Assembly: GCF_001482385.1 (NCBI RefSeq)
Contig: NZ_CP013611.1
Coordinates: 2,232,001-2,296,000 of the forward strand
DNA: 64,000 bases
Direction: 5' to 3'
DNA from: Pseudoalteromonas rubra
Lineage (GTDB): Bacteria > Pseudomonadota > Gammaproteobacteria > Enterobacterales > Alteromonadaceae
Below, piece by piece: positions 32,984 to 43,012 of this stretch. The stretch's first letter is position 1, and each line of letters opens with the position of its first letter. A program made the translations under genes and the position numbers. Below the pieces are notes generated by a model. It had not been told where the DNA came from. It did not search any database and saw only the letters and a program-made list of their open reading frames with translations.

Positions 32984-35569
32984 TTAATCTAACTGGGTGG
33001 TACGACTGAACTTTTTATCGCCTAAACGGGTACGTAATAATACGCCATCAGCGCTGCTTACACTCATCGGAGCTGTGTAGGTTTGCCAACTCTCCCCCTT
33101 ATCAAGGCTGACCTCAATCGTTAGGTACTCAAATGCACTGTTGGCATGCAGCTGACCATCTATCACTTTTGCCCCAGGCACAGGTAAATTCACATTAACA
33201 CCGGCTTTATCTAACTTAGTCAGTTCTTTTAACGCCAGTGCAGCTGAAAATCCGCGCCAATCCTGAGCAAAGCGTTTCTTATCGATACGCTTTCCTTCCC
33301 AATCCGCTTTGTGCCATGCTCGCTCTGCCATCGCCAGTAATCGCGGGAACACCATTGCCTGTACCTGCGCTTCAGTACGGATAGTTTCACTCCAGACCTG
33401 ACCCTGAATACCGAGGATGTTTTCTGGCTTTTCTAGCGCAGGCATCGCGCGACCGACCAGCGCCTCTAAGTTTTCAATCGGTGCACCACTGCGCGTAAAG
33501 TCGGCATTGACATAAACATCATCCGGCATGTAACTGAACGTTTTCTTGCTGTCAGTATAGCGCGCGGCCCAATAATATCCGCGTTCAGCCGGGTGCGGCT
33601 CATACGGGTGATCAAAGTACAAGTGCGTGCCATGAGATAACACCACCTGGTAGCCATCATTTGCCAGACGATGCGCCCTGTCAGCAACCCCCCATTCCCA
33701 GATATTGTCCCAAACATTTGCAGTGAAGACTTCATTTGGAAATGCATCTCGGTTAAATGGGTTAACCCTGTCATACATCAGACCGTCTTCCCATGCGCCC
33801 GGAGCAACCCCGCGCTTTGCCAACAAAGTTGCAACGCGCTGAGTAAAATAAGGTTTCAGATCGGCAGGGCCTGCAACCCCATTATTAGGATCAGCAAACA
33901 TGGCCTGACAGACAGGAGAGTCCACCCAAGAGCCAGCCCCAACTTCGTCTCCGCCAAAATGCAGATTCGTCAGACGCGTACCAGCTTCACGATACATGCC
34001 TTGCAATTCATAGGTGACTTTTTCAATGAACGCATAAGTCGAGTCCTGACACACGTTCATAGAGTTATCAGTATAATTCTGTACTGTGATGTACTTTGAG
34101 GTATCCTGAGGGTCGCTCAGTAAATAGGCACGGGCCTGCTCAGGTTTACCTGCTTCCATGAGCGTATGATAACGTGCTTCCATTGCCTTGATCGATGCTC
34201 TCGCATGGCCTGGGCCTTCAATCTCAGGGATGATCTGTACGTGACGCGCTTTGGCAAATTTAAGTAATTCTACAAACTCGTCTCGGGTCAGATACCCGTT
34301 ACCCGAACCTGACTTGTGAGGGCCTGTCCCAAGCTGAGTAAGTAAACACTTGCGTTCATTCAGGTCAAAGCAGCGATAAGCGCCAATGTCGGTCAGCTCA
34401 GGTAAACCTGGGATCTCCAACCGCCACCCTTCATCTTCAGAAAAGTGCCAGTGGAACTTGTTCAGTTTGTAACGTCCCATTTGTTCAACCAGCTTGAACA
34501 GCGCCTCCTTACCATGGTAGTTACGGCCGTTATCATAGTGCATGCCACGCCAGCCAAAGCGCGGAGCGTCCTTAATGTCAACGTTAGGGACGCTGACCTG
34601 GCCTTGTTGCTCAGCCGGGAATAAAGCAAGTAAACTCTGAATACCATAAAACACACCGGCATTGTCATGGCCTGTGATCACGATTTTGTCGTCGTCTATT
34701 TCCAGCTGATAGCCTTCACTGCCTAGCTCGGCTAACTCTGCTACACGCAAATAAATGGTCTTGGTCTTGCCAGCACTGATGTGATCTGGCTGAGCATCCA
34801 GCTTCAGCCCATAACCGGCTAAATCTTCTTGGAATACTGTAACTTCGCTCTGTAATCTGCCCGCATAGCGGATCTGCCATTGATCGCTGAGCTCAGCATA
34901 ACCACGGTTAAAATCAACATCCATGGGTTTGGGAATAATGCGTTTCAGGGCATCTTCGCGTGAAAGTTTACCAGCCTGTTGATTTTGCTCATAACGCCAT
35001 GACGCGGTTGCGCGCGGAGATAAATCCTCTGGTTCGGCATGACGATCCAACTGGTTATCACGCTCAATTGGGGCAACAAAATCCAGCATATTCTCACTGT
35101 CTGTGTTAGCGAATACAGCCGGCTTTGCGTCACCGCTAACCATAAATGCCCGGGGCATAAAGTCGGTATACGCTGCTATCCAGGCAGCCGCTTCATACGG
35201 GATTTCCAATGTTTCACCCGGCTTTAACCCGGCAAATGCTTTGGTCGGTACCAAGCGATGTAAATCACCATTCACATGTTCGAATTTCAGACCTGCGGCC
35301 TGCTGTGTGGCAACTTTTCTGATTGAGTGGAAATAGATCTGCCAGTCACTTTCACCGACCGGTAAGGCAATTTTGGAGTTGTTTTGTAAGGTAATAGAAG
35401 CCAGAAAACTACTGCTGCCATTATGGTGATTATTTTCTACCGCAAACATAAAGGTGGTGTTATCAGTAAAGGCTTGCAGTTGCGAGCTATCCCAGGCGGC
35501 TTTGGCCATCATCGGGACTAAAAGCGTGGCCGCGATGGCCCGGGTGAGCAGTTTTTTCTGTATTTTCAT
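32984..35569 (-). CDS. GH20 beta-N-acetylhexosaminidase (chitobiase)
   Basis: This 861-residue exported enzyme has a signal peptide at 1-24, an N-terminal CHB_HEX carbohydrate-binding domain and a GH20b domain. The GH20 TIM barrel begins near FGWRGMHYDNGRNYHGKEAL and carries the catalytic D541-E542 pair in LHFGGDEVGAG. It ends with a CHB_HEX_C domain (LTIEVSLDKGESWQTYTAPM). Architecture and length match chitobiases of Vibrio and Serratia. It cleaves chitobiose and short chitin oligomers to GlcNAc, outside the cytoplasm. AAGGAG stands in front of ATG 35569. It is probably co-regulated with the NagP-type transporter downstream. Confidence 0.96.
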   Translation of the reverse strand: MKIQKKLLTRAIAATLLVPMMAKAAWDSSQLQAFTDNTTFMFAVENNHHNGSSSFLASITLQNNSKIALPVGESDWQIYFHSIRKVATQQAAGLKFEHVNGDLHRLVPTKAFAGLKPGETLEIPYEAAAWIAAYTDFMPRAFMVSGDAKPAVFANTDSENMLDFVAPIERDNQLDRHAEPEDLSPRATASWRYEQNQQAGKLSREDALKRIIPKPMDVDFNRGYAELSDQWQIRYAGRLQSEVTVFQEDLAGYGLKLDAQPDHISAGKTKTIYLRVAELAELGSEGYQLEIDDDKIVITGHDNAGVFYGIQSLLALFPAEQQGQVSVPNVDIKDAPRFGWRGMHYDNGRNYHGKEALFKLVEQMGRYKLNKFHWHFSEDEGWRLEIPGLPELTDIGAYRCFDLNERKCLLTQLGTGPHKSGSGNGYLTRDEFVELLKFAKARHVQIIPEIEGPGHARASIKAMEARYHTLMEAGKPEQARAYLLSDPQDTSKYITVQNYTDNSMNVCQDSTYAFIEKVTYELQGMYREAGTRLTNLHFGGDEVGAGSWVDSPVCQAMFADPNNGVAGPADLKPYFTQRVATLLAKRGVAPGAWEDGLMYDRVNPFNRDAFPNEVFTANVWDNIWEWGVADRAHRLANDGYQVVLSHGTHLYFDHPYEPHPAERGYYWAARYTDSKKTFSYMPDDVYVNADFTRSGAPIENLEALVGRAMPALEKPENILGIQGQVWSETIRTEAQVQAMVFPRLLAMAERAWHKADWEGKRIDKKRFAQDWRGFSAALALKELTKLDKAGVNVNLPVPGAKVIDGQLHANSAFEYLTIEVSLDKGESWQTYTAPMSVSSADGVLLRTRLGDKKFSRTTQLD

Positions 35570-35636
35570 TCCGGCTCCTTAACCTGCGCTGAGCGCAAAC
35601 TTCAAATTGTTGTAAATACCATCATATAGAAGAAAA

Positions 35637-35654
35637 AATGACAGCGCTATCAAT
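35637..35654. promoter_or_regulatory. Second LacI/NagR-like operator, upstream of the GH20 gene
   Basis: AATGACAGCGCTATCAAT matches the nagP-upstream palindrome in its first 12 bases (AATGACAGCGCT) and keeps partial symmetry after that. It lies 68 bp upstream of the chitobiase start. Confidence 0.6.
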
Positions 35655-35701
35655 TTTTCCTTACAAGATCTCTATATTCAACCTTATCAGATGGTTAATA
35701 C

Positions 35702-35727
35702 AAAAAAGCCGCCATTGTCTGGCGGCT
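35702..35727 (-). terminator. Rho-independent terminator after the M13 peptidase gene
   Basis: AGCCGCCA-GACAA-TGGCGGCT followed by T6 on the minus strand, 18 bp past the peptidase stop. Confidence 0.9.
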
Positions 35728-35744
35728 AAAATAGCAGTAAACAC

Positions 35745-37814
35745 TTACCAGATTTTGACCCGCTCTTGCGGTTTAAGATACATTTTATCGCCTTCTTTGA
35801 CATCAAACGCATCATAAAACGCAGGCATATTTGGTAACACCCCAATGACACGGTAGTGACTGGGTGAATGCGAATCGGTCATCAGGCGATTGCGTAGCTC
35901 TTCATCACGATATTGTCGACGCCAGATCTGTGCCCAACCCATAAAGAAGCGCTGATCACCAGTATAACCATCAATCACCGGTGCAGGTTTGCCCTCAAGG
36001 GACAATTGGTAAGCTTTTAACGCCACACTCAGGCCGCCCAAATCACCAATGTTTTCGCCCAGCGTCAGTTCGCCGTTCACATTTGCGTCTTCAAAGGGCT
36101 GATACTGATTATATTGCTCAACCAGCTTCTGACTGCGCGCCTGGAATTGCGCTAGGTCTTGCTCACTCCACCAGTTGCGCAAGTTGCCATCACCATCATA
36201 TTTGGCCCCCTGGTCGTCAAATCCATGACCGAGCTCATGGCCAATAACTGCGCCAATCGCGCCATAGTTAATGGCATCGTCCGCATCCAGGTTAAAAAAT
36301 GGGGGTTGCAATATGGCCGCAGGGAAGACGATTTCGTTATTCACCGGATTATAGTAGGCATTCACCGTTTGCGGCGTCATAAACCACTCACTACGATCAA
36401 CGGGTTTGTCGACCTTGCCCACCATGTCCTGATAGGCCCATTCATTATATCGAACATAGTTACCCACCAGATCGTCGGCGTTGATCTCCAGCCCGGAGTA
36501 GTCACGCCATTTGTCCGGGTAGCCAATTTTAGGTGTAAACTTGCTTAACTTGACCTTCGCAGCCTGCTTTGTTTGAGCACTCATCCACTCCAGCTCATCA
36601 ATTGACTGGTCAAATCCCTTAATCAAATTGTCGACCAGCTCTCCCATGCGGGCTTTGGCTTCTGGCGGAAAGTACTCTTTGACATAAGTTTTACCCAGCA
36701 GCTCGCCCAATACATCATTACTGGCATTCACCGCTTTCTTCCATACAGGGGCCTGCTCTTCCAGCCCGCGCAGCGTCTTACCATAGAAGTTAAACTTCAG
36801 GTCAACCGCTGCTTTATGTAGCAGCTGCGCATAATCGCTGGCAAAGTGGAAGGTCAGATAATCACGCCAGGCAGCGACTTCAGTAGTGCCAATCAAAGCA
36901 GATAGGCCCTCCAGATAACTGGGCTGAGTCACAACCAGCTCTTTGGTATCCAAACCAAACCCTGTCAGGTAGGCTGAAAGGTCAAAATGTGGCAGTTGTG
37001 CATTCAGCGCATCAACCTGAAACTTGTTGTAAGTTTTATCCGCATCCCGACTTTCAACCCGTGACCACTGAATTTCAGCTAACGCGGTTTCAAGTGCCAT
37101 GATGTGCTTAGCCGCCTGTTCCGCACGAGGCTGATCATAGCCCATGACTTGTAACAAGCGCTCAATATACTGGCTATATTCGGCACGAATGCGTGTGAAC
37201 TTTTCCGTATCCTGAAGATAAAAATCACGGTCTGGTAAACCCAAACCCGATTGCCACAGATAAAGTGTATTCACGGTCGAGTTTTTGGCATCGTTATTGG
37301 CATACCAACTAAGTGGTGTGGTGCCACCCTGAGATAAAGCGCGGGCAAATAAGGCCGGCAACTCAGATTTATTTTGTAATGCCTGAAATGGTGCCAGGTA
37401 AGACTGCAGTGGTGTTGTTCCCAACTCTTCCCGAGCCAGCTCATCCGTATAGCTGCGATAGAAGTCACCCAGTTTAGCTTCGTCCGAGCCAGGCTTGGCC
37501 TGAGCGTTGCTCGCAGCCTGTTCCAGTGTTTTGCGCAGTGCTTTTTGCGATGCATCATACAGTTCGGTGAATGAACCATAGTTCGACTTGTCTGCCGGTA
37601 TCTCTGTGCGCGCTAACCACTTGCCATTAACGTGATAGTAAAAATCATCCTGTGCACGAACGGCACTATCAATATTGTTCAGCGCGATCCCTGAGTTTAG
37701 CTGACTCTCAGCTTGCGTTGCTTCTGATTGTGATTTGGTTTTCACAGGCTCGCTACAAGCTGTCAGACCTAATGCAAGTGCTACCGCGGCGGCAGTAACT
37801 GCTATATTTTTCAT
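35745..37814 (-). CDS. M13-family zinc metallopeptidase, lipoprotein
   Basis: This protein has 689 residues from ATG 37814. That start has AAGGA 8 bases upstream and gives a lipoprotein signal peptide with lipobox LTAC, Cys20. The frame opens at 37844. N-terminal Peptidase_M13_N domain, then the catalytic domain with NAYYNPVNNEIVFPAAILQP, the zinc motif HELGH near residue 526 and the third ligand in GENIGDLGG. The C-terminus ends with the family's KPQERVKIW. It belongs to the neprilysin/PepO group and is probably anchored in the outer membrane facing the periplasm; the substrate is unknown. Confidence 0.95.
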   Translation of the reverse strand: MKNIAVTAAAVALALGLTACSEPVKTKSQSEATQAESQLNSGIALNNIDSAVRAQDDFYYHVNGKWLARTEIPADKSNYGSFTELYDASQKALRKTLEQAASNAQAKPGSDEAKLGDFYRSYTDELAREELGTTPLQSYLAPFQALQNKSELPALFARALSQGGTTPLSWYANNDAKNSTVNTLYLWQSGLGLPDRDFYLQDTEKFTRIRAEYSQYIERLLQVMGYDQPRAEQAAKHIMALETALAEIQWSRVESRDADKTYNKFQVDALNAQLPHFDLSAYLTGFGLDTKELVVTQPSYLEGLSALIGTTEVAAWRDYLTFHFASDYAQLLHKAAVDLKFNFYGKTLRGLEEQAPVWKKAVNASNDVLGELLGKTYVKEYFPPEAKARMGELVDNLIKGFDQSIDELEWMSAQTKQAAKVKLSKFTPKIGYPDKWRDYSGLEINADDLVGNYVRYNEWAYQDMVGKVDKPVDRSEWFMTPQTVNAYYNPVNNEIVFPAAILQPPFFNLDADDAINYGAIGAVIGHELGHGFDDQGAKYDGDGNLRNWWSEQDLAQFQARSQKLVEQYNQYQPFEDANVNGELTLGENIGDLGGLSVALKAYQLSLEGKPAPVIDGYTGDQRFFMGWAQIWRRQYRDEELRNRLMTDSHSPSHYRVIGVLPNMPAFYDAFDVKEGDKMYLKPQERVKIW

Positions 37815-37853
37815 TTTTATATCCTTCACATCAAATTTGCTCAACGGCCGTTG

Positions 37854-38261
37854 TTACTGATCCGCGCCATACTGTTGCGCCAACGCTTCAAGGATAGCCA
37901 CATTGGCTGCCGGGAAAGTCAATTGATTTAGTTCATTCCAGTTTGCCCACTGGCTGGCTTGCCCTTCCAGGCCCTCTGCGTGTCCTGAAAAATCTTCGAC
38001 CTTATGCACTTCCAGTTTAACCTGTTTATCGCCATAGTCATGTTCAATCGTCAGTAAATGTTCAGAACTATGCACATCAATGCCGATTTCTTCTTTTAAC
38101 TCTCTGGCTAAGGCCTCAGTCACCGTCTCCTGCGCTTCAATTTTTCCACCCGGGAACTCCCATAGTCCCCCCTGATGTTGCTCTTTTGCGCGTTTACATA
38201 CAAAAAACTGTGCATCCCGAATGATGACACCGACCGCTACATTCACAATTTTCTTTGTCAT
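37854..38261 (-). CDS. mutT: 8-oxo-dGTP diphosphatase MutT
   Basis: This 135-residue protein has the complete Nudix box at residues 39-61 (G-x5-E45-x7-R53-E-L-x-E57-E58-x-G60-I), preceded by GGLWEFPG. It hydrolyses oxidised dGTP to keep it out of DNA. The position after secA is the same as in E. coli (secA-mutT). The C-terminus WNELNQLTFPAANVAIL is normal for MutT. Confidence 0.95.
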   Translation of the reverse strand: MTKKIVNVAVGVIIRDAQFFVCKRAKEQHQGGLWEFPGGKIEAQETVTEALARELKEEIGIDVHSSEHLLTIEHDYGDKQVKLEVHKVEDFSGHAEGLEGQASQWANWNELNQLTFPAANVAILEALAQQYGADQ

Positions 38262-38292
38262 ATCTAACTCAAATATTCTGTTTTTCTGAGAT

Positions 38293-38319
38293 AAAAAAAG
38301 CGACTCTAGGTCGCTTTTT
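38293..38319 (-). terminator. Rho-independent terminator between secA and mutT
   Basis: AAAAAGCGAC-TCTAG-GTCGCTTTTT with a T-run on the minus strand, starting 18 bp past the secA stop. mutT therefore needs its own promoter or read-through. Confidence 0.88.
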
Positions 38320-38337
38320 CATAGGGTTACCGCAAGC

Positions 38338-41046
38338 TTATTTCAGCTTACCGCAACACTGCTTGTACTTTTTACCTGATTTACACGGGCACGGTTCGTT
38401 ACGTCCAACTTTAGGCTCAGTGCGTGCAGCGACGGCAGCACCCTGTGGTGCTTCACCGCCGACAGGCTCAGACTCTTCATGCTGATACTGACGTGGAGCC
38501 TGCTCGCTACGGCGATGCTGCTCTTCAACTTTCTCAACATCTTCTTCAGCACGCACCTGTACTTTGCTTAACACCCCAACTACGTCAACCTTAAGGTTTT
38601 CGAGCATTTCAGAGAACAATTCAAACGACTCACGCTTGTATTCCTGTTTCGGGTTTTTCTGTGCGTAACCGCGTAAATGGATGCCCTGACGTAAGTGGTC
38701 CATTGCTGCAAGATGGTCTTTCCAGTGTTGATCCAGGCTTTGTAGCATCACAGCCTTTTCGAACTGACGCAGTACCTGTTCACCCACCATCTCTTCTTTT
38801 TGCTTATAAGCAGCATCAATTTCTTCACCGATACGCTCGCGTAAACGCTCTTCGTACAGCTTGTTGTCTTCCTCTAGCCATTGCGCAATCGGTAGATCAA
38901 CCATAAAGTCATTCTTCAGGCGTTCTTCAAGACCTGGAATATCCCACATTTCAGCCAGGCTCTGCGGCGGAATATACTGATCAATCGCACTATTGATGAC
39001 ATCACCACGGATAGCTGAAATTGTTTCTGAGATATCCCCTTCTTCCAGCAGCTCATTGCGTTGCTCATACACCACTCGACGCTGGTCATTGGCAACATCA
39101 TCGTACTCAAGCAGCTGTTTACGAATATCAAAGTTACGAGCTTCAACTTTGCGCTGCGCATTTTCAATCGCACGGTTAACCCATGGATGCTCAATCGCTT
39201 CGCCACGTTGCATGCCCAATTTGCGCATCATGTTAGTCATACGCTCACCGGCAAAGATACGCATCAATGCATCGTCCATTGACAGGTAGAAACGGCTTGA
39301 ACCCGCATCACCCTGACGACCAGAACGACCACGCAGCTGGTTATCAATACGGCGAGATTCATGACGTTCGGTACCGATAATATGCAGGCCACCCGCTTCT
39401 AAAACAGCGTCATGTCGTTTCTGCCACTGTGCCTTGATGTCATCAATCTGCGCATCGCTTGGGTTATCCAACTTGGACACATCATTCTGCCAGTTACCAC
39501 CCAGCATGATGTCTGTACCACGACCCGCCATGTTGGTTGCAATTGTCACGGTACCCGGCAAACCAGCATCTGCGATAATATCCGCTTCCTGTGCGTGGAA
39601 TTTCGCATTCAGGACATTGTGTTCAATTTTTTCCTTACGCAGGAAGTGCGATAGGTATTCAGAGCTTTCGATGGAAATGGTACCAACCAATACAGGTTGA
39701 CCACGCTTCTGACAATCACGGATATCAGTCAGGATCGCTTCAAACTTTTCATCCTGAGTCAGATAAACCAGATCGGCACGGTCATCACGGATCATTGGCT
39801 TGTTGGTTGGGATAACCACTGTATCCAATCCGTAGATCGACTGGAATTCAAATGCTTCTGTATCGGCTGTACCTGTCATCCCGGCCAGTTTGTCATATAA
39901 ACGGAAGTAATTCTGGAAGGTAATAGACGCCAGTGTTTGGTTTTCATTCTGAATACGCACATTCTCTTTTGCTTCCACTGCCTGGTGTAAGCCTTCTGAC
40001 CAACGACGACCTTCCATCGTACGACCTGTATGTTCATCAACAATAATGACTTCATTGTCTTTCACTACATAGTCAACGTCTTTCTGATACAGTTTGTGTG
40101 CACGCAGCGCCGCATAAACATGGCTAAGCAAAGTAATGTTACCTGCTGAATACAACGAGTCACCTTCTTCAATCAAGTCATTCTTGACCAGTAACTCTTC
40201 AACTTTTACCTGACCACGTTCAGTTAAATGAACCTGCTTACTCTTTTCATCTAGTGTGAAGTCACCATCACCTTCGATCCCTTCCTCGTCCTCTTTTTCC
40301 TGTAAGGTCAGTTCAGGCACGATAGTGTTGATCTTGGTGTACAGCTCAGAGCTGTCCTCAGCCGGACCTGAGATGATCAGCGGTGTACGCGCTTCATCGA
40401 TCAGGATGGAGTCAACTTCATCCACAACGGCATAGTGCAATGGACGCTGAACACGCTCTTCAATGCTAAATGCCATGTTGTCGCGCAGATAGTCGAAGCC
40501 AAATTCGTTATTGGTACCATAAGTGATATCGGCCGCATACGCTTCTTTTTTCTGAGCAGGCATCATACCCGGGACGTTACAGCCTACTGTCAGACCCAGG
40601 AACTCAAATAGTGGACGGTTGTTCTCAGCATCACGTTTGGCAAGATAGTCGTTAACAGTAATGACGTGTACGCCTTTACCCGTCAGACCATTTAAATAAG
40701 CAGGCAGTGTCGCGGTGAGTGTTTTACCTTCACCTGTGCGCATTTCAGAAATTCGGCCCTGATGCAGCACAATACCACCTATCATTTGCACATCAAAATG
40801 ACGCATGCCAAATACCCGTTTAGAGGCTTCTCGCACCGTTGCGAAGGCCTCAGGAAGCATATCGTCCAGGCTAGCGCCTTGCTCAAATCTTTGTCTGAAT
40901 TCCGCGGTTTTAGCTTGCAGTTGTTCGTCTGACAGCGCCTTGTATTGTTCTTCTAGGGCGTTGATCAGGGCGACCGTTTTTTTCAGATTTTTAATCATTC
41001 GGTCGTTGCGGCTACCAAAAATCTTGGTAAAAATTTTCGTTATCAT
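38338..41046 (-). CDS. secA: Preprotein translocase ATPase SecA
   Basis: This 902-residue protein has all the domains: Walker A in [17 protein letters not shown], the DEVD box in [20 protein letters not shown], the pre-protein cross-linking region, helicase motif [15 protein letters not shown], and the C-terminal zinc tail [13 protein letters not shown] that binds SecB. It drives post-translational export through SecYEG. It is divergent from dciA. There is no secM between lpxC and secA as in E. coli. Confidence 0.98.
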   Translation of the reverse strand: MITKIFTKIFGSRNDRMIKNLKKTVALINALEEQYKALSDEQLQAKTAEFRQRFEQGASLDDMLPEAFATVREASKRVFGMRHFDVQMIGGIVLHQGRISEMRTGEGKTLTATLPAYLNGLTGKGVHVITVNDYLAKRDAENNRPLFEFLGLTVGCNVPGMMPAQKKEAYAADITYGTNNEFGFDYLRDNMAFSIEERVQRPLHYAVVDEVDSILIDEARTPLIISGPAEDSSELYTKINTIVPELTLQEKEDEEGIEGDGDFTLDEKSKQVHLTERGQVKVEELLVKNDLIEEGDSLYSAGNITLLSHVYAALRAHKLYQKDVDYVVKDNEVIIVDEHTGRTMEGRRWSEGLHQAVEAKENVRIQNENQTLASITFQNYFRLYDKLAGMTGTADTEAFEFQSIYGLDTVVIPTNKPMIRDDRADLVYLTQDEKFEAILTDIRDCQKRGQPVLVGTISIESSEYLSHFLRKEKIEHNVLNAKFHAQEADIIADAGLPGTVTIATNMAGRGTDIMLGGNWQNDVSKLDNPSDAQIDDIKAQWQKRHDAVLEAGGLHIIGTERHESRRIDNQLRGRSGRQGDAGSSRFYLSMDDALMRIFAGERMTNMMRKLGMQRGEAIEHPWVNRAIENAQRKVEARNFDIRKQLLEYDDVANDQRRVVYEQRNELLEEGDISETISAIRGDVINSAIDQYIPPQSLAEMWDIPGLEERLKNDFMVDLPIAQWLEEDNKLYEERLRERIGEEIDAAYKQKEEMVGEQVLRQFEKAVMLQSLDQHWKDHLAAMDHLRQGIHLRGYAQKNPKQEYKRESFELFSEMLENLKVDVVGVLSKVQVRAEEDVEKVEEQHRRSEQAPRQYQHEESEPVGGEAPQGAAVAARTEPKVGRNEPCPCKSGKKYKQCCGKLK

Positions 41047-41465
41047 GTTTAAACCATTTCACTCATCTATTTGCGAGCACCTACTTGGGTAACGCGGTTA
41101 TCACGCTCGCTCGTCCTGTTGGCGACAAAGTCGGACCTTGCTGTGTGCCGAGTTAAATTTGTGCCCTATCATACCAGACTATGCGCGTCTGCAAACCATC
41201 AAAAAGTAATCTGTTCCTATTTAACCATACAAGTCTGGGGAAACACACCCAAACCATCTAATGACACACCGGCAACGCCGCATTCTCGGCTTCCAGAAAA
41301 AAAAGAGACACAGTTTTCGAGGTAGTAACCCTATCTATGTGGGCTATGTCTGCGTATTTCAACCATCACCTCAGGCGCATTATGCTATCTGTAATGGCGT
41401 GCACGCGTTATACTTAAAGGGAAGTGGCCGATTGCCTGTAAGGTACACGCTAGTGAGTTGTTACT
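41047..41465. other. Divergent intergenic region secA/dciA
   Basis: 419 bp carrying the outward promoters of secA (minus) and dciA (plus). Frames in it are short and have no family resemblance. No SecM-like arrest peptide was found, so SecM-type control is not supported. Confidence 0.5.
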
Positions 41466-41957
41466 ATGAGTAAAAACCGATTTGATCCTAAACCCCTGGA
41501 CGAGTTAGCCGGCAGCTGGTCGGATAAACTGCATGGTTATATGCAAAAGGCACAAGGTATCGCTGAATTACAACAGCCTCTGCACAATGCGTTAGGCCCT
41601 GTGCTCAGTAAAAAATGCCGTGTTGCGAACTATCAAGACGGAACCCTGTACGTTGAAGCCGCATCAGCGACCTTGGCAACCCGGTTAAATTATCTGAAGA
41701 TGGAGATCCTGAGCAATTTTCGCGCCGCAGGTTTGCACGATTGTTGCCAAGTGAAAATAGGCACAAACCCAGAGGCACAACAGCGCCTGACTCAGCCTGT
41801 GAATCAGGTAAAGACGCCACAGGCAACGTATACTGGTACTGGACGCCACATGAGTACCCAAACGGCAGACGATTTAATGGCGCTTGCTGAGCTTGCTCCG
41901 GCCGGATTAAAAGAAAAATTACTGCGTCTTGCTAAACATGGCGGACAAAAAAAATGA
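41466..41957 (+). CDS. dciA: DciA-type replicative helicase loader (DUF721)
   Basis: This 163-residue protein has a DUF721 domain at about 20-100 (HNALGPVLSKKCRVANYQDG, LYVEAASATLATRLNYLKME). A flexible tail follows, then a helical end (DDLMALAELAPAGLKEKLLR). DciA is the widespread ancestral DnaB helicase loader found in bacteria without DnaC. It lies between secA and lpxC on the opposite strand. Its TGA stop is inside the stem of the terminator that follows. Confidence 0.88.
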   Translation: MSKNRFDPKPLDELAGSWSDKLHGYMQKAQGIAELQQPLHNALGPVLSKKCRVANYQDGTLYVEAASATLATRLNYLKMEILSNFRAAGLHDCCQVKIGTNPEAQQRLTQPVNQVKTPQATYTGTGRHMSTQTADDLMALAELAPAGLKEKLLRLAKHGGQKK

Positions 41958-41978
41958 CGCTAAAAAGCGTCATTTTTT
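41953..41978. terminator. Bidirectional terminator shared by dciA and lpxC
   Basis: AATGACGC-TAAAAA-GCGTCATT, with T6 on the plus strand and T8 on the minus strand. It ends dciA (its stop codon at 41955-41957 is in the stem) and the lpxC end of the long dcw transcript. Confidence 0.92.
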
Positions 41979-41993
41979 AACTTAATTTGCGAT

Positions 41994-42917
41994 TCAGGCT
42001 GTGACCAGAGTCGAATCCACTTCCATGCCTGGTGCTGGCATAGTTACTGGCTCGTCGAATGTTGCCCATTCCCAAGCTGATTCTGTCGCCATTACCTGGC
42101 GCAGTAACTTGTTGTTCAGACCATGTCCTGATTTAAAACACGTGATCTTACCTAAGATATTGTGCCCAGCCATAAACATATCACCAACACAGTCAAGGAT
42201 CTTATGCTTCACAAACTCATCTTTATAACGTAACCCATTCGGGTTCAGCACCTTGAATTCATCCAGAACTACCGCATTGTCCATGCTGCCACCTAACGCT
42301 AGGTTGTTGGCGTGCATGTACTCGATGTCTTTCATAAAACCAAAGGTGCGTGCTCGGCTGATTTCTTCAGTAAAGCTTTGCGCTGTGATATCCAGACCAA
42401 TGCGTTGACGACTGGCATTAATAGCCGGGTGGTTAAACGCAATTTCAAAATCAATATGGAAACCGTCATAAGGCTCAATTTCTGCCCACTTATCACCGTC
42501 TTCCACGCGCACTTTTTCTTTAATACGAATAAAGCGCTTCGCCTGATTCTGCTCTGCGATCCCACCTTTTTGCAGCAAGTAAATGAAAGGCAATGCACTA
42601 CCGTCCATAATTGGTACTTCTGCACTATCCAGCTCAACGATCAGGTTATCAATCCCCAGTGCAGCAACGGCAGCAATGAGATGCTCCGTTGTTGACAGAC
42701 GAACACCGTCTTTGTTGGTCAAACAAGTACACAATTGCGTGTCGCCCACAGCTTCAGGGGTTGTTTCAAAATCGACAACCGGGTCGAGATCCACGCGACG
42801 AAATACGATCCCCGTATTTACGCTCGCAGGTCGGAGAGTGATCGTGACCTTTTCACCTTTGTGTAATCCTACACCTGTGGCTTTAACGACTTCAGCAATC
42901 GTTCGTTGTTTTATCAT
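41994..42917 (-). CDS. lpxC: UDP-3-O-acyl-N-acetylglucosamine deacetylase
   Basis: This protein has 307 residues from ATG 42917, chosen because MIKQRT matches the E. coli start and puts the zinc ligand H79 ([14 protein letters not shown]) at the E. coli number; the frame opens at 42971. Other ligands are in [18 protein letters not shown] (His and Asp), and the catalytic His is in [10 protein letters not shown]. It catalyses the committed step of lipid A synthesis. It lies 95 bp after ftsZ, as in E. coli. Confidence 0.97.
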   Translation of the reverse strand: MIKQRTIAEVVKATGVGLHKGEKVTITLRPASVNTGIVFRRVDLDPVVDFETTPEAVGDTQLCTCLTNKDGVRLSTTEHLIAAVAALGIDNLIVELDSAEVPIMDGSALPFIYLLQKGGIAEQNQAKRFIRIKEKVRVEDGDKWAEIEPYDGFHIDFEIAFNHPAINASRQRIGLDITAQSFTEEISRARTFGFMKDIEYMHANNLALGGSMDNAVVLDEFKVLNPNGLRYKDEFVKHKILDCVGDMFMAGHNILGKITCFKSGHGLNNKLLRQVMATESAWEWATFDEPVTMPAPGMEVDSTLVTA

Positions 42918-43012
42918 AGGTTCGTCCGCTTCTGACTGGTTAATGAATAAATAGACCGCAAATTCTATCACAGATAGAAGTAGCTGCCAATCGTTTGTTT
43001 TTTAACCTGACG

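Noticed and set aside
41047..41465. secM-like arrest peptide upstream of secA
   Set aside because: Frames here are on the plus strand or too short, and no signal peptide plus arrest motif is visible on the minus strand.
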